From NCBI RefSeq assembly GCF_000185505.1, contig NZ_GL622359.1:1476505-1540504 (forward strand): DNA of 64,000 nt, read 5' to 3'. The notes under the pieces are model-generated. The model was not told the DNA's origin. It was given only the letters and a program-made list of their open reading frames with translations, and ran no database searches. The stretch is from Pseudoramibacter alactolyticus ATCC 23263. Its GTDB lineage: Bacteria > Bacillota > Clostridia > Eubacteriales > Eubacteriaceae. The first letter of the stretch is position 1; every line of letters starts with the position of its first letter. Positions 35,964-45,502 of the stretch are shown piece after piece. A program made the position numbers and the translations under genes.

Positions 35964-36724
35964 GATTGTCCGCCTTTCTGGGGCATCAGCCGCGCGACCA
36001 GCGCCTCGGCCGTGGCCACCGTTTCAGGATAGTCGAGCTTCGGCCGATCGATGCAGAGCACCTCGGCGCCGCAGGCCGCCGCCGCCCGGATTTTTTCGGC
36101 CACGCCGCCGATGTCCCCGCTGTCCTTCGTCGTGACGTAGCGAATATTCAGCGCATGGATCATCGCCGCATTCAGCTCAAAAGAAAAGGGTCCCTGCATG
36201 GCGACGATCTGCCGGGGCAGGTATCCCAGTTCTTCACACTTCGCGATGACCTCTGCAGTCGGCAGCACCCGCGGGAACACCCGCTCCCGGGGCAGCGCCT
36301 GATAGCGCGAAAGCTCCCGGCTACCGGTGGTCGTCAGGACATTGCCGGGATGCGTCTTGAGATAGGCCACCGCCGCTTCATAGCTTTCGCAGCGGATCAC
36401 CGCGTCCTTCTCGGCCATGGCCTCAAGGCCCGGCCGCTCCAGCCGAATATAACGCACGCCCAGCTCCCGGCACGCGGCGAGCGCGTTTTCCGAGGCGGTC
36501 CGGGCATAGGGATGGGTGCCGTCCACCAACAGGGTGATCGCCCGTTCGCGCAGCATCGCCGCGAGGCCCTGGGCATCCATGGCGCCGATGTGCCAGCCAA
36601 GCCGCACACTTTCCGCCGGCGCATTGTAGGCGCTGATCGATGAATAAATCACGCTTCGGCCGGCCGCCGCCAGCCGCTCCGCCGCCTCCCGGCCGTCCGC
36701 CGTGCCGCCGAGCACCAAAATCAC
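35960..36724 (-). CDS. cbiJ: Cobalt-precorrin-6A reductase
   Basis: Reduces the corrin macrocycle at the precorrin-6A stage using NAD(P)H. The 254-residue protein begins MILVLGGTADGREAAERLAAAG and has VDGTHPYARTASENALAAC and VLTTTGSRELSRYQ. It ends with the CbiJ segment ATKDSG-like YVTTKDSGDIGG, all typical of CobK/CbiJ. It is flanked by cbiH and cbiP with 4-bp overlaps at both ends. Confidence 0.95.
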   Translation of the reverse strand: MILVLGGTADGREAAERLAAAGRSVIYSSISAYNAPAESVRLGWHIGAMDAQGLAAMLRERAITLLVDGTHPYARTASENALAACRELGVRYIRLERPGLEAMAEKDAVIRCESYEAAVAYLKTHPGNVLTTTGSRELSRYQALPRERVFPRVLPTAEVIAKCEELGYLPRQIVAMQGPFSFELNAAMIHALNIRYVTTKDSGDIGGVAEKIRAAAACGAEVLCIDRPKLDYPETVATAEALVARLMPQKGGQS

Positions 36725-37482
36725 AGCTGATACCCCCGGGGCGTGATCATCTGCGTGCCGTCGGCCGAAACGGTGGTCTTCGAGTTGCCGATGATCACCA
36801 GCGAGAACATGTTGATCTCCTGGTCGGCCATCGCGTCGAGGGTGGTGATGCAGACCTTTTCGCCGTCACGCTTGGCGTTTTGCACGATGCCCACCGGCGT
36901 CTTCGGATCCTTCACCGTTAGGAGAATGTCCTGACAGGTGTTGATGTTGGTGGGGCGTCCCTTGCTTTTGGGATTGTAAAGGGCGATGACAAAATCCCCC
37001 TCTCCGGCAAAGCGGATACGCTTTTGAATGACGTCCCAGTCCGTCAGCAAGTCGGAGAGACTGATCACGGCGTAATCGTGCATCAGCGGCGCCCCGAGAA
37101 TGGACGCGGCGGCATTCACCGCCGAGATCCCCGGCACCACTTCCACCTCGATTTCGGCCGGATCCTTCTCGGCCAGCGCCAGCATGATGCCCGCCATGCC
37201 GTAAACCCCCGCGTCGCCGGAGCTCACCAGCGCCACGGTCTTCCCGGCCTTGGCCAGATCCAGGCATTCCCGGCAGCGGTCGCGCTCCCTGCGCATGCCC
37301 GAAGCCCGCAGGTCTTTGCCCGCCACCACATCGAGATCCGCAATCAGATCGATATAGGTTTTGTAGCCGGCGATGATATCCGCATCCGCCATGGCAGCCA
37401 GCGCCGCCCCCGTCATATGATCAATGCCGCCCGGCCCCAGCCCGACGACGTAAATTTTCTCACTCTTCTCACTCATTGACAT
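36721..37482 (-). CDS. cbiH: Cobalt-precorrin-3 C17-methyltransferase
   Basis: SAM-dependent methylation at C17 with ring contraction. The 253-residue protein has the tetrapyrrole methylase signature IYVVGLGPGGIDHMT near the start, then VALVSSGDAGVYGMAGIML and VVPGISAVNAAASILGAPLMHDYA. The C-terminal VIIGNSKT follows. This combination (SDLLTDW and YNPKSKGR) identifies the CbiH/CobJ branch. No fusion with other domains. Confidence 0.96.
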   Translation of the reverse strand: MSMSEKSEKIYVVGLGPGGIDHMTGAALAAMADADIIAGYKTYIDLIADLDVVAGKDLRASGMRRERDRCRECLDLAKAGKTVALVSSGDAGVYGMAGIMLALAEKDPAEIEVEVVPGISAVNAAASILGAPLMHDYAVISLSDLLTDWDVIQKRIRFAGEGDFVIALYNPKSKGRPTNINTCQDILLTVKDPKTPVGIVQNAKRDGEKVCITTLDAMADQEINMFSLVIIGNSKTTVSADGTQMITPRGYQL

Positions 37483-37494
37483 TCCTCGTTCGTT

Positions 37495-38565
37495 TTATTT
37501 TAAATCCGCAGGATCCGATCGCCGCAGCCGCCAAAGCGAAAGGGTGACGCCGTCACCTTTCACCACTGGCGCAATGCAGTCGCCGAAGCCCGACGCCGCA
37601 TAGCCCGCCGGCTCGCTGACACAGCGCAGACCGGTGGTTTTTTCCACGAAATCCGAACCGTCAAAGCGATTTTGCACCAGGCGGATCATCTCGTCCTTCA
37701 CGATGCGCACCGCCCCATGGCAGTGCTCAGCCGCCGCGCGGATGCCCGCTTCCTCTGCCTTCAAGCCAATGGTGGCCAGGGTCCCAATCGCCCGGGGATG
37801 GACACCGTGCTCAGCGCAAAGCGCTTCAAGCTTTTCGATAATCAGCGTCCCCGGCGTGTTCCGGCGGCAGCCTACCCCGCAGACGATGGTCTTGGGGATG
37901 AGCTGCACGCCCGTGATCTCCGCTTCCCACGTGCAGGCTGCCTTTTCCGAAATGCGAATCTGATGGGCCGGCAGGATGTCTCCCGGCCGCGCCACAAAAA
38001 GATTGCCCGGCAGCGCGATGCCCGCGAAGTCGAGACCGGCCTCGTCCACAATGGCCACCGGCGCATCGTCGAGGATGGCCGCCGTCACGTCCTTGGCGCC
38101 CGAAAAATCCACAAGCTCGCAGCCGAGCTTCTCCGCCAGCACATCCACCGCCATCGAGCCCTTCACATCGGTGCCCGTGGTGATCACCGGCGTCGCGGAA
38201 AGCCGCTTGGCCAGCATCACCGCGGCCGCGTTGGCCCCGCCGAGATGCCCCGAGAGCAGGCTGATCACAAAACGGCCGCCGCTGTCCATCACCAGCACCG
38301 CCGGATCATCGGCCTTATGCGTCAGATGGGGGGCGATGCCCCGCACCACAATACCGCTGGCCATCACACAAAGCAGCACATCGTAATCCGCCATCAGCGT
38401 CCCCCAGAAATCCGTGAGCCTGCCGGGAATCGCCTCCGCGTCCGCCGCTACGTATTTGGGCAGGGTGAAGACGGTGACGGCCTGGTCCGCCAGGGCGCGC
38501 TTGGCCCGCAAAGCGATCTTCACGCCGTCCCGGCTCACGGCGACCGCCGCCCACTTGTTCGCCAT
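37495..38565 (-). CDS. cbiG: Cobalt-precorrin-5A hydrolase
   Basis: Opens the delta-lactone and releases the C20 fragment as acetaldehyde during anaerobic ring contraction. The 356-residue protein has the N-terminal and central CbiG domains (VLCVMASGIVVRGIAPHLTHK, VISLLSGHLGGANA, then VITTGTDVKGSMAVDVLAEKLG). The C-terminal domain begins GVGCRRNTPG and includes LATIGLKAEEAGI. It is specific to the anaerobic, cobalt-early pathway, and abuts cbiF. Confidence 0.95.
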   Translation of the reverse strand: MANKWAAVAVSRDGVKIALRAKRALADQAVTVFTLPKYVAADAEAIPGRLTDFWGTLMADYDVLLCVMASGIVVRGIAPHLTHKADDPAVLVMDSGGRFVISLLSGHLGGANAAAVMLAKRLSATPVITTGTDVKGSMAVDVLAEKLGCELVDFSGAKDVTAAILDDAPVAIVDEAGLDFAGIALPGNLFVARPGDILPAHQIRISEKAACTWEAEITGVQLIPKTIVCGVGCRRNTPGTLIIEKLEALCAEHGVHPRAIGTLATIGLKAEEAGIRAAAEHCHGAVRIVKDEMIRLVQNRFDGSDFVEKTTGLRCVSEPAGYAASGFGDCIAPVVKGDGVTLSLWRLRRSDPADLK

Positions 38566-39345
38566 TTATCGGCTGGCCTTTCGGAATTCGTGGCTGAATC
38601 CCGGATCGTAAAGTTTCGACAGGCTGTATTGATCGCCGAGGAAATCCCCGACGAGAATCTGCGCCGTCTTGCGGATGCCCGCTGCCTTCACTTTCTCCGC
38701 GATATCTGCGAGGGTGCCCGCGACGATCTTCTGATCCGGCCAGGTCGCCCGCTGCACCACCGCCACCGGCGTATCCGGGCGATAATGGGCGCGCAGTCTT
38801 GCCGCGACTTCCCCGATATTCTGCACCGACAGGAAAATCGCCATCGATGCCCGATGCGCCGCCAGGGATTCGAGCTGTTCCTTTTCCGGCACCGGGGTGC
38901 GCCCTTCAAGCCGGGTGCAGATCACCGTTTGGGAGACGTCCGGCAGGGTAAATTCTTTTTTGAGCACGGAAGCCGACGCCGTGAAAGAGCTGACCCCCGG
39001 CACCACGTCAAAGGGGATGCCCATCGCTTCAAGGCGGTCCATCTGCTCGCGGATCGCGCCGTAAATCGACGGGTCTCCCGTATGCACCCGCACCACCTTT
39101 TTGCCCGCCGCCACACCGGCCGCAATCACATCGATCACCTCGTCCAACGTCATCGAGGCGGAGTTGTGGATCCGTGCGTCCGCCTTGTGCCCTTCGAGCA
39201 CCTTGGCATTGACCAGCGAGCCCGCGTAGATGATGATGTCGGCCTCGTCGATCAGGCGCTTGCCTTTTAACGTTAAAAGCTCCGGATCGCCGGGACCGGC
39301 GCCGATCAGATAAACGGTTTCTTTTGATGTTTCTGATGCTTTCAT
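38566..39345 (-). CDS. cbiF: Cobalt-precorrin-4 C11-methyltransferase
   Basis: SAM-dependent C11 methylase of the corrin pathway. At 259 residues it shows the family motifs VYLIGAGPGDPELLTLKG, IIYAGSLVNAKVLEG, VVRVHTGDPSIYGAIREQMDRL and VPGVSSFTASASVLKKEFTLP. It is part of the cbiK-F-G-H-J run of closely packed genes. Confidence 0.97.
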   Translation of the reverse strand: MKASETSKETVYLIGAGPGDPELLTLKGKRLIDEADIIIYAGSLVNAKVLEGHKADARIHNSASMTLDEVIDVIAAGVAAGKKVVRVHTGDPSIYGAIREQMDRLEAMGIPFDVVPGVSSFTASASVLKKEFTLPDVSQTVICTRLEGRTPVPEKEQLESLAAHRASMAIFLSVQNIGEVAARLRAHYRPDTPVAVVQRATWPDQKIVAGTLADIAEKVKAAGIRKTAQILVGDFLGDQYSLSKLYDPGFSHEFRKASR

Positions 39346-39350
39346 ACTTG

Positions 39351-40142
39351 CTATATTAACTCCTTTAGTTCGGTCCCGTTTTGAGCGTGATCGATAAACA
39401 TCGCCCGCACGCTCGGATATTCCCCAAGCCCGCGCACCACTGACGCCACATCGAAGCCCTCGGCGCGCAGGCGGCTCTGCCAGGAATCGCCATCGGCGCC
39501 GGCCATGTCGTTCAGGGCGTGATCGCCCGCCACCACCATGAAGGGCATCAGGCCCACCCGGCGGTAATGCCCCGCGTGCAGCGCCGCCGTCACATCCTTA
39601 AGCGTCGGATAGCCCTCCACCGTCGCCATAAAAAGATTGCTGCCGCAGGCCTTCAGGTAATGATCCATCGCCGGATAACAACTGTTCGCGTAATGATCAG
39701 TGCCGTGGCCCATAAACACCCAGGCGTCCACCGGCGACAGCGGCGGCAATAAATCCGCCAGCACGCCTGCCATAGCCTCAAAATCCGCGTGACTGCTGAG
39801 CAGCGGCCGCCCGACGATAAAACGCTCGAAAACGTCCTGATAGGGGCGCATCTCGCGGATCATTCGGTAGAACTCGTGCCCGTTGATGATGTGCGTCGCC
39901 TGACAGACCACCTCAGCGTAGCCGCCCGCCTTGATTTTTTCAAGCGCTTCGGCCGGCGTGTCCATCACGATGCCGTCGCGTTTTTTCAGTTTACCGATGA
40001 TCATCTTTGAAGTGTAGGCGTGGAAAAAATCCGCTTCCGGAAAAGCCGCCTTCAGATCGTTTTCGATCGCTTCGATGGTTTTATGATACGTCTCGTGGTA
40101 GGACGTGCCGAAGGAGACAACGAGCAGTGCCTGTTTAGCCAT
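39351..40142 (-). CDS. cbiK: Sirohydrochlorin cobaltochelatase
   Basis: Inserts Co(II) into sirohydrochlorin without ATP, committing tetrapyrrole to B12. The 263-residue protein begins MAKQALLVVSFGTSYHETYHKTI and has VCQATHIINGHEFYRM, the metal-binding His of VFMGHGTDHYANSCYPAMD and VEGYPTLKDV. The ATG at 40142 overlaps the hemL stop by 8 bp and fits the family start; the longer open frame is spurious. It has no export signal, so it is probably cytoplasmic. Confidence 0.95.
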   Translation of the reverse strand: MAKQALLVVSFGTSYHETYHKTIEAIENDLKAAFPEADFFHAYTSKMIIGKLKKRDGIVMDTPAEALEKIKAGGYAEVVCQATHIINGHEFYRMIREMRPYQDVFERFIVGRPLLSSHADFEAMAGVLADLLPPLSPVDAWVFMGHGTDHYANSCYPAMDHYLKACGSNLFMATVEGYPTLKDVTAALHAGHYRRVGLMPFMVVAGDHALNDMAGADGDSWQSRLRAEGFDVASVVRGLGEYPSVRAMFIDHAQNGTELKELI

Positions 40143-41439
40143 GGATTGCCTCCGCGATTTCTTCGAGTACCTGTCTTTGATCCGCCACGGTTTTGGCAAT
40201 CGCCGCTTCGCTGTGCGCCGCCGAAACGAAAATCCCTTCAAATTGGGACGGCGGCATCAGGTGGCCGAGCGCAAGCATGGCCTTAAAATACCGGGCATAA
40301 AGCGCCGTATCCGAGGTCATCACCGAATCGAAATCCACGATGGGCACATCCGTAAAGAACAGCGCCGACATCCCCGCATAACGGGTGAGCGTTCCCTTGA
40401 TGCCCGTCGCGGCCAGATTGGCTGCGAAGCCGTCGGTCAGCTGCTTGGCCCGGGCTTCCAGGATGGCGTAAACCTCCGGATGATCCCGCAGATAGTGCAG
40501 GTTGTTGAGCCCCATCTTCATCGCGACCGGATTGCCCGAAAGGGTGCCGGCCTGATAAACCGGGCCGTCCGGCGCGAGCATCGCCATGATTTCGGCCTTG
40601 CCGCCGAACGCGCCGACGGGCATGCCCCCGCCGATGATCTTGCCGAAGCAGGTCAGATCCGGCGTGACGTTCATGCGCGCCTGGGCGCCGCCATAGGCCA
40701 CGCGAAAACCGGTGATCACTTCGTCAAAGATCAAAAGCGCCCCGGCTTCCTCGGTGATGGCCCTCAACCCCTCCATAAAGCCCGGCGCCGGCGGCACCAC
40801 GCCCATGTTGCCGGCCACCGGCTCGACGATCACGCAGGCGATTTCATCCTTATTGTCGGCAAAAAGTTTTTTAACCGAATCGAGATCGTTATAGGCCGCC
40901 ACCAGGGTGTCCTTCGCCGTGCCGGCGGTCACCCCGGCGCTGGTGGGCACCCCGAAGGTGATGGTCCCGGAGCCCGACTTTACCAGCAGCGCATCGCCGT
41001 GACCGTGATAACAGCCCTCGAATTTGATAAACTTTTCCCGGCCGGTGTAGCCCCGGGCCAGCCGAATGGCCGACATGGTGGCCTCCGTCCCGGAATTGAC
41101 CATGCGCACCCGCTCGATGCTGGGCACCGCATCGACGATGGTCTCGGCCATTTCGATTTCGACGGCCGTCGGCAGGCCGTAGGTATTGCCCCGGGCCAGC
41201 GCCTCGTCAATGCCGTCATAATAAACCGGTGACGAATGCCCGAGGATCAACGGCCCCCAGGAACAGATATAATCAGTGTAGGTGTTGCCGTCGGCGTCGG
41301 TGAGCGCCTCGCCGTGGGCGCGGTCCGCGAAGACCGGCGCGATGCCCACGTTCTTAAAGGCGCGCACCGGCGAATTGACCCCCCCGGGAATCACGCGTTT
41401 GGCCCGTTCAAAAAGAGCCTGGGATTTTTCGTGCTGCAT
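40135..41439 (-). CDS. hemL: Glutamate-1-semialdehyde 2,1-aminomutase
   Basis: PLP enzyme that makes 5-aminolevulinate in the C5 pathway. The 434-residue protein has VNSGTEATMSAIRLARGYTG and ALLIFDEVITGFR. The PLP lysine lies in TCFGKIIGGGMPVGAFGG, and the C-terminus is typical. With HemA, 45 kb position in the same operon, it supplies the tetrapyrrole precursor. It overlaps cbiK. Confidence 0.97.
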   Translation of the reverse strand: MQHEKSQALFERAKRVIPGGVNSPVRAFKNVGIAPVFADRAHGEALTDADGNTYTDYICSWGPLILGHSSPVYYDGIDEALARGNTYGLPTAVEIEMAETIVDAVPSIERVRMVNSGTEATMSAIRLARGYTGREKFIKFEGCYHGHGDALLVKSGSGTITFGVPTSAGVTAGTAKDTLVAAYNDLDSVKKLFADNKDEIACVIVEPVAGNMGVVPPAPGFMEGLRAITEEAGALLIFDEVITGFRVAYGGAQARMNVTPDLTCFGKIIGGGMPVGAFGGKAEIMAMLAPDGPVYQAGTLSGNPVAMKMGLNNLHYLRDHPEVYAILEARAKQLTDGFAANLAATGIKGTLTRYAGMSALFFTDVPIVDFDSVMTSDTALYARYFKAMLALGHLMPPSQFEGIFVSAAHSEAAIAKTVADQRQVLEEIAEAIHG

Positions 41440-41448
41440 GCGGACCTC

Positions 41449-42420
41449 CTAATCCTGATACGCATCGATCAGCGCCTGAAGCTGCGGCGCAAAATAAGTG
41501 ATGATGATTTCCGCCCCCGCGCGCTTGATGCACAGCAGGCTTTCAAAGATCGCCCGCTCGTCGAGCAGCCTCTGATCCACCGCGGTGCGGATCATCGCGT
41601 ACTCGCCGGAGACCTGATAGGCCGCCATCGGCAGGTAAGACAGCTCTTTGGCCTGACTGATCACATCGAGGTAGGGCATGGCCGGCTTGACCATCACGAT
41701 GTCCGCCCCTTCTTCGACGTCCAGCGCCACTTCCTTCAGGGCCTCCTTGCCGTTGGCCGGGTCCATCTGATAAGACCGGCGGTCGCCGAAGGCCGGCGCC
41801 GAATCCGCCGCGTCCCGGAAAGGACCGTAAAAGGTCGAGGCGAATTTCGCCGAGTACCCCATGATCGGAACGCTTTCAAACCCCGCGTCGTCCAGGGCCG
41901 TCCGCAACGCCGCAATGTGCCCGTCCATCATGTCGGAGGGGGCGATCATGTCGATGCCCGACCGGGCCTGGCTCACCGCGACCTTGCACAGCGTTTCGAG
42001 GGAGCGGTCCCGCCGGATGTCGCCGTTTTCTTCAAAGAAGCAGCAATGGCCGTCGCTCTTGTATTCGCAAAGGCACACGTCCCCGACGATATAAAGTTCG
42101 GGATCGAGGGCTTTGAGCCTGCGCGCCGCCCGCTGAATGATGCCGTCGTCGGCAAAGGCCGGTGAAGCCTCGGCGTCCTTCTCCGCCGGCACCCCAAAGA
42201 GCATGATGTGGCCGATGCCCTTGTCGCGGAGCATCGCCGCCACGCCGTCCAATTTATCGAGCGAATAGTGATATTGCCCCTTCATCGAGGGGATTTCTCG
42301 CCGAATGCCTTCGCCGTCGACGACAAAAATCGGATAAATCACATCGTCCATCGATAAATGCGTTTCGCGGACGAGCCGCCGAATATTTTTATTTTTCCGA
42401 AGTCTTGTGGGTAAAATCAT
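41449..42420 (-). CDS. hemB: Porphobilinogen synthase (5-aminolevulinate dehydratase)
   Basis: Condenses two 5-aminolevulinates to porphobilinogen. The 323-residue protein begins MILPTRLRKNKNIRRLVRET, with the zinc-type region VCLCEYKSDGHCCFF and Schiff-base lysines near YSAKFAS and MVKPAMPYLDV. The start at 42420 follows GGAGGTG at a suitable distance; the longer open frame overlaps the previous gene and is rejected. Confidence 0.97.
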   Translation of the reverse strand: MILPTRLRKNKNIRRLVRETHLSMDDVIYPIFVVDGEGIRREIPSMKGQYHYSLDKLDGVAAMLRDKGIGHIMLFGVPAEKDAEASPAFADDGIIQRAARRLKALDPELYIVGDVCLCEYKSDGHCCFFEENGDIRRDRSLETLCKVAVSQARSGIDMIAPSDMMDGHIAALRTALDDAGFESVPIMGYSAKFASTFYGPFRDAADSAPAFGDRRSYQMDPANGKEALKEVALDVEEGADIVMVKPAMPYLDVISQAKELSYLPMAAYQVSGEYAMIRTAVDQRLLDERAIFESLLCIKRAGAEIIITYFAPQLQALIDAYQD

Positions 42421-42442
42421 CGTGACACCTCCATGTCCTCTA

Positions 42443-43969
42443 TTAAACCGATGCCGCCGAATCCGCCTCGGCCGCCGCGAGCAGCCCGTCGATGGTGTAG
42501 GCGGCTGCCTCGATGTCGACCGCCATTCCCAGCTCTCGCATCTGCTTTGAAGTCTGGGGGCCGATAGACACCGTTTTCGCGTTTTGCACCAAATCGAACC
42601 GGTCCGCCCCGAGCTTTTCCGCAAAATATTTCGCCGTGGTGGAACTGGTAAAGGTGATATAGTCGATTTCGCGCTTCGCGAGCATCGCCGCCACGTCGAT
42701 ATCCGTCCGATCCTCGCGAATGGTTTCGTAAATCGGCAGCTCCGTCACCGGACAAAGCCTGGCCAGCTCGTCGGCCACGAGGCTGCGGGCGTTTTTCGAC
42801 CGGGGCAGGAGCACCCGATCGCCGGCACCGATCAACGGGGAGAGCTTATCGACCAGCTCCTCACCGATGTAGCGCTTTGGCACCACGTCGGGCACAACCC
42901 CGCGTTCTTCAAGCGCCGCAGCCGTCGCCTTGCCAATGGCCGTGATCGTGAGCCCGGCCAGCGCCCGGCTGTCTTGACCGCGGACGGCGAGCTGATCGTA
43001 AAACAGTTCGACCCCGTTGACGCTGGTGAAAATCAAATGGCTGTAATGCCCGAGTGCGTCAATGGCCTCGCCGAGCCGATCCATCGCCTCGGGCACCGGA
43101 CGAATGCGGATCGTCGGATACACAATGGCTTCCCCGCCCAGCTCGCGGATTTTTTCGACCGTCGACGACGCCTGGGTGCGCGACCGTGTGACGAGAAACG
43201 TCTTGCCGAAAAAGGGCTTGTTGTCGAAAAAGCGCAGCTCGTCGCGCAGGGCCACCACCTTGCCGACGACGATCAGCGCCGGCGCGTGCATCCCCGCCTG
43301 CCGCGAAGCCTCTGCGATGGTGGCCAGCGTCGCCGTCACCACCCGCTGGCTCGGCTGGGAGGCGCGGTAGACCACCGCCGCCGGCGTTGCCGGATCCATA
43401 CCCTCGCGCAGAAGATTGCCGGCGATGGCGGCCAGATTTTTCATCCCCATTAAAAAAACGAGGGTGCCCTTGGTTTGGGCCAGCACCGGCCAGTCCAGCG
43501 CTTCGCCGCCGTCCTTCAGATGGCCGGTGACCACCTGGAAGGAGGATGCACAGTCCCGGTGGGTGACGGGGATGCCGGCATAGGCCAGACCGCCGGTCAC
43601 CGAAGGAATGCCGGGGATCACCTCAAAGGGGATGCCCGCCTGGTGCAGCGCGATACCCTCTTCGCCGCCGCGGCCAAAAACATAGGGATCGCCCCCCTTC
43701 AGGCGCACCGCCGTTTTCCCCTGCTGACCCAATTCGACGAGCAGCGCGTTGATCTGCCACTGCGAAAGGGCATGGCGGTTCGCCCGCTTGCCGACGTAAA
43801 TCTTCTCGCAGGACTCCGGCGCCATCGCCAGAAAAGATTCATTGACCAGCGCATCGTAAACCAGGGCATCGCAGGTCTCGATCTTGGCCTTGGCCCGCAG
43901 GGTCAAAAGCCCGGGATCGCCGCAGCCGCCGCCGACCAAATATATTTTGCCTTTTTTTGCTTCGTTCAT
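42443..43969 (-). CDS. cobA-hemD: Uroporphyrinogen-III C-methyltransferase fused to uroporphyrinogen-III synthase
   Basis: A 508-residue two-domain enzyme. Residues 1-250 are a SUMT (YLVGGGCGDPGLLTLRA, VRLKGGDPYVFGRGGEEG, VIPGIPSVTGGLAYAGIPVTHR) that methylates uroporphyrinogen III at C2 and C7 to give precorrin-2. Residues about 255-508 are a HemD-type synthase (TFLVTRSRTQASSTVEKI, HLIFTSVNGVELFYDQL, ITFTSSTTAKYFAEK) that closes the tetrapyrrole. The fusion is common in Firmicutes and channels product to siroheme and B12. The start at 43969 is one base after the hemC stop region; the upstream extension overlaps hemC and is rejected. Confidence 0.96.
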   Translation of the reverse strand: MNEAKKGKIYLVGGGCGDPGLLTLRAKAKIETCDALVYDALVNESFLAMAPESCEKIYVGKRANRHALSQWQINALLVELGQQGKTAVRLKGGDPYVFGRGGEEGIALHQAGIPFEVIPGIPSVTGGLAYAGIPVTHRDCASSFQVVTGHLKDGGEALDWPVLAQTKGTLVFLMGMKNLAAIAGNLLREGMDPATPAAVVYRASQPSQRVVTATLATIAEASRQAGMHAPALIVVGKVVALRDELRFFDNKPFFGKTFLVTRSRTQASSTVEKIRELGGEAIVYPTIRIRPVPEAMDRLGEAIDALGHYSHLIFTSVNGVELFYDQLAVRGQDSRALAGLTITAIGKATAAALEERGVVPDVVPKRYIGEELVDKLSPLIGAGDRVLLPRSKNARSLVADELARLCPVTELPIYETIREDRTDIDVAAMLAKREIDYITFTSSTTAKYFAEKLGADRFDLVQNAKTVSIGPQTSKQMRELGMAVDIEAAAYTIDGLLAAAEADSAASV

Positions 43970-43970
43970 A

Positions 43971-44900
43971 TTATTTTTCAACTTCACTTTCCGGCTGTTC
44001 AAGCGCCTTTCGGAGTTGCTCCGCCAGCTGCGCTCCAAGTCTTTCGGCGTCCGCTGCCCTCCCCGCGGCGGATCCCTTGACCAGCCGCGTTCCGGCCTCG
44101 TCGCCATAAAGCCCGTAGAGGGTAATGGCATCCCCAGCCGCCTCGCAGTACGCACCGATGGGCAAATGACAATCGCCGTCAAGCGCCGTCAAAAAGCTGC
44201 GCTCTGCCGCCATTTGAACCCGCGCGGTCTCGTCGCTAATCGCGGCCATCAGCGCCTTAACCTCGGCATTGTCTTCCCGAATTTCCACCGCGAGAATGCC
44301 CTGAGCCGGCGCCGGGACAAAGGCCGGCGGCAAGAGCGGCACCAGATGATAATCCGCCGCGTCATAAACGTTCAGCCGCCGCATGCCGGCCGCCGCCAGG
44401 ACGATGCCGTCAAGGTGTTCGTCAAAGAGCTTGCGGATCCGCGTGTCGATATTGCCGCGGATTCCCACTGTCTGCAAATCGGGGCGCAGCGCTTTCAGCT
44501 GGAACACCCGACGCTTGCTGCCGCTGCCAATCACGGCGCCTTCGGGCAAATCGTCGAGACTTGCCGCGCCGTGAGGCGTCACCAATACGTCAGCGGGGTC
44601 TTCCCGCATCGGCGGCACCGTCAGGCACAAGCCTTCCGGCAGCGCCGACGGCATATCCTTCATGCTGTGCACCGCCATCTGAATCTCGCCGGATAGCAGC
44701 TCTGCCTCGAGTTCCGCCGTGAAAAGCCCCTTGTCCCCGATGGCGTCCAGTGCCTGATGCTGATTGCGGTCTCCCTTGGTCGTGATGATTTTAAGCTCGA
44801 ATGCGATGTCGGGGTGGGCCGCCGCGAGCCGCTCTATCAGCCAGTTCGTCTGGGTCACCGCAAGCTTGCTCCCCCGGGAGCCGACAACGATCTTTTTCAT
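43971..44900 (-). CDS. hemC: Hydroxymethylbilane synthase (porphobilinogen deaminase)
   Basis: Polymerises four porphobilinogens to hydroxymethylbilane. The 309-residue protein begins MKKIVVGSRGSKLAVTQTNWL and has KDMPSALPEGL, GSGSKRRVFQL and RGNIDTRIRKL. The cofactor-bearing Cys is in LDGDCHLPIGAYCE. Its ATG overlaps the precorrin-2 dehydrogenase stop by 4 bp. The much longer open frame is a read-back into the upstream gene. Confidence 0.97.
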   Translation of the reverse strand: MKKIVVGSRGSKLAVTQTNWLIERLAAAHPDIAFELKIITTKGDRNQHQALDAIGDKGLFTAELEAELLSGEIQMAVHSMKDMPSALPEGLCLTVPPMREDPADVLVTPHGAASLDDLPEGAVIGSGSKRRVFQLKALRPDLQTVGIRGNIDTRIRKLFDEHLDGIVLAAAGMRRLNVYDAADYHLVPLLPPAFVPAPAQGILAVEIREDNAEVKALMAAISDETARVQMAAERSFLTALDGDCHLPIGAYCEAAGDAITLYGLYGDEAGTRLVKGSAAGRAADAERLGAQLAEQLRKALEQPESEVEK

Positions 44901-45502
44901 GCTTCCTCCGATTGCTCCGATTGATTTTGCGATGCGGCCAGCTCTGCCAGTTTGGATGTCGGCAGCGCCGTCAATTCCTTTAACCGCCGCCGCTTTTCCG
45001 CCGGATCGCCCGCCCTGGCGATAATGGCCGCCCGCAATGTTTTTAAAGCGGCCAGGCGCCGGGCATAATCCTCGCCGTAGGCCGCCTTGAGTTCCTTCAC
45101 GATGGCTTTGGTCGTCATGGGACTCGCCCCTTCGGTGCATACCGAAAGGGTCAGGTCGCCCCGCCGGATCACCGCCGGAAAAAAGAAATCCGACGCGTCG
45201 GGATCGTCCGCCACGTTCACCGGAATGCCCCGAACCCGGCAGGCCGCGAGCACCGCCGCGTTCGTTTCGGCGTCGTCCGTCGCCGCCACCACGAGATCAA
45301 CCGACGCAAGATCCGCCGCCTCGAAAGCCTTCTGCACCACCTTAACGCCGGTGCTGTTCCAATCGGCCGGCGGCGCTTTGATCAACGCCGTCACCGTACA
45401 GCCGGCGTCTGCCAAGGTGCGGGCCCGGCGCCGGCCAACGCGGCCGAGGCCGACCACCAGCGCCCGCCGGCCGTTCATTTCAAAAAGAAGCGGCGTCTTC
45501 AT
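44897..45502 (-). CDS. Precorrin-2 dehydrogenase (siroheme synthase N-domain type)
   Basis: NAD-dependent oxidation of precorrin-2 to sirohydrochlorin, the substrate of CbiK. The 201-residue protein has MKTPLLFEMNGRRALVVGLGRVG, a GxGxxG Rossmann start, VAATDDAETNAAVLAACR, and NVADDPDASDFFFPAVIRRGDLTLSV, typical of Met8p/CysG-B/SirC. The C-terminal dimerisation part is short. Whether it also chelates iron for siroheme cannot be told. It overlaps hemA and hemC by 4 bp each. Confidence 0.92.
   Translation of the reverse strand: MKTPLLFEMNGRRALVVGLGRVGRRRARTLADAGCTVTALIKAPPADWNSTGVKVVQKAFEAADLASVDLVVAATDDAETNAAVLAACRVRGIPVNVADDPDASDFFFPAVIRRGDLTLSVCTEGASPMTTKAIVKELKAAYGEDYARRLAALKTLRAAIIARAGDPAEKRRRLKELTALPTSKLAELAASQNQSEQSEEA

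Noticed and set aside
37672-39270. Very long plus-strand frames opposite the cobalamin genes (also 52220-53719 and 57628-58923)
   Set aside because: They are antisense shadows created by high third-position GC of strongly supported minus-strand genes, and are rich in His/Arg as such shadows are.
40143-40241. Extended N-termini of cbiK, hemB, cobA-hemD, hemC, cbiD, pduX and pduS as seen in the longest open frames
   Set aside because: The extensions overlap upstream genes in another frame and do not match the families; internal starts with ribosome sites fit better.
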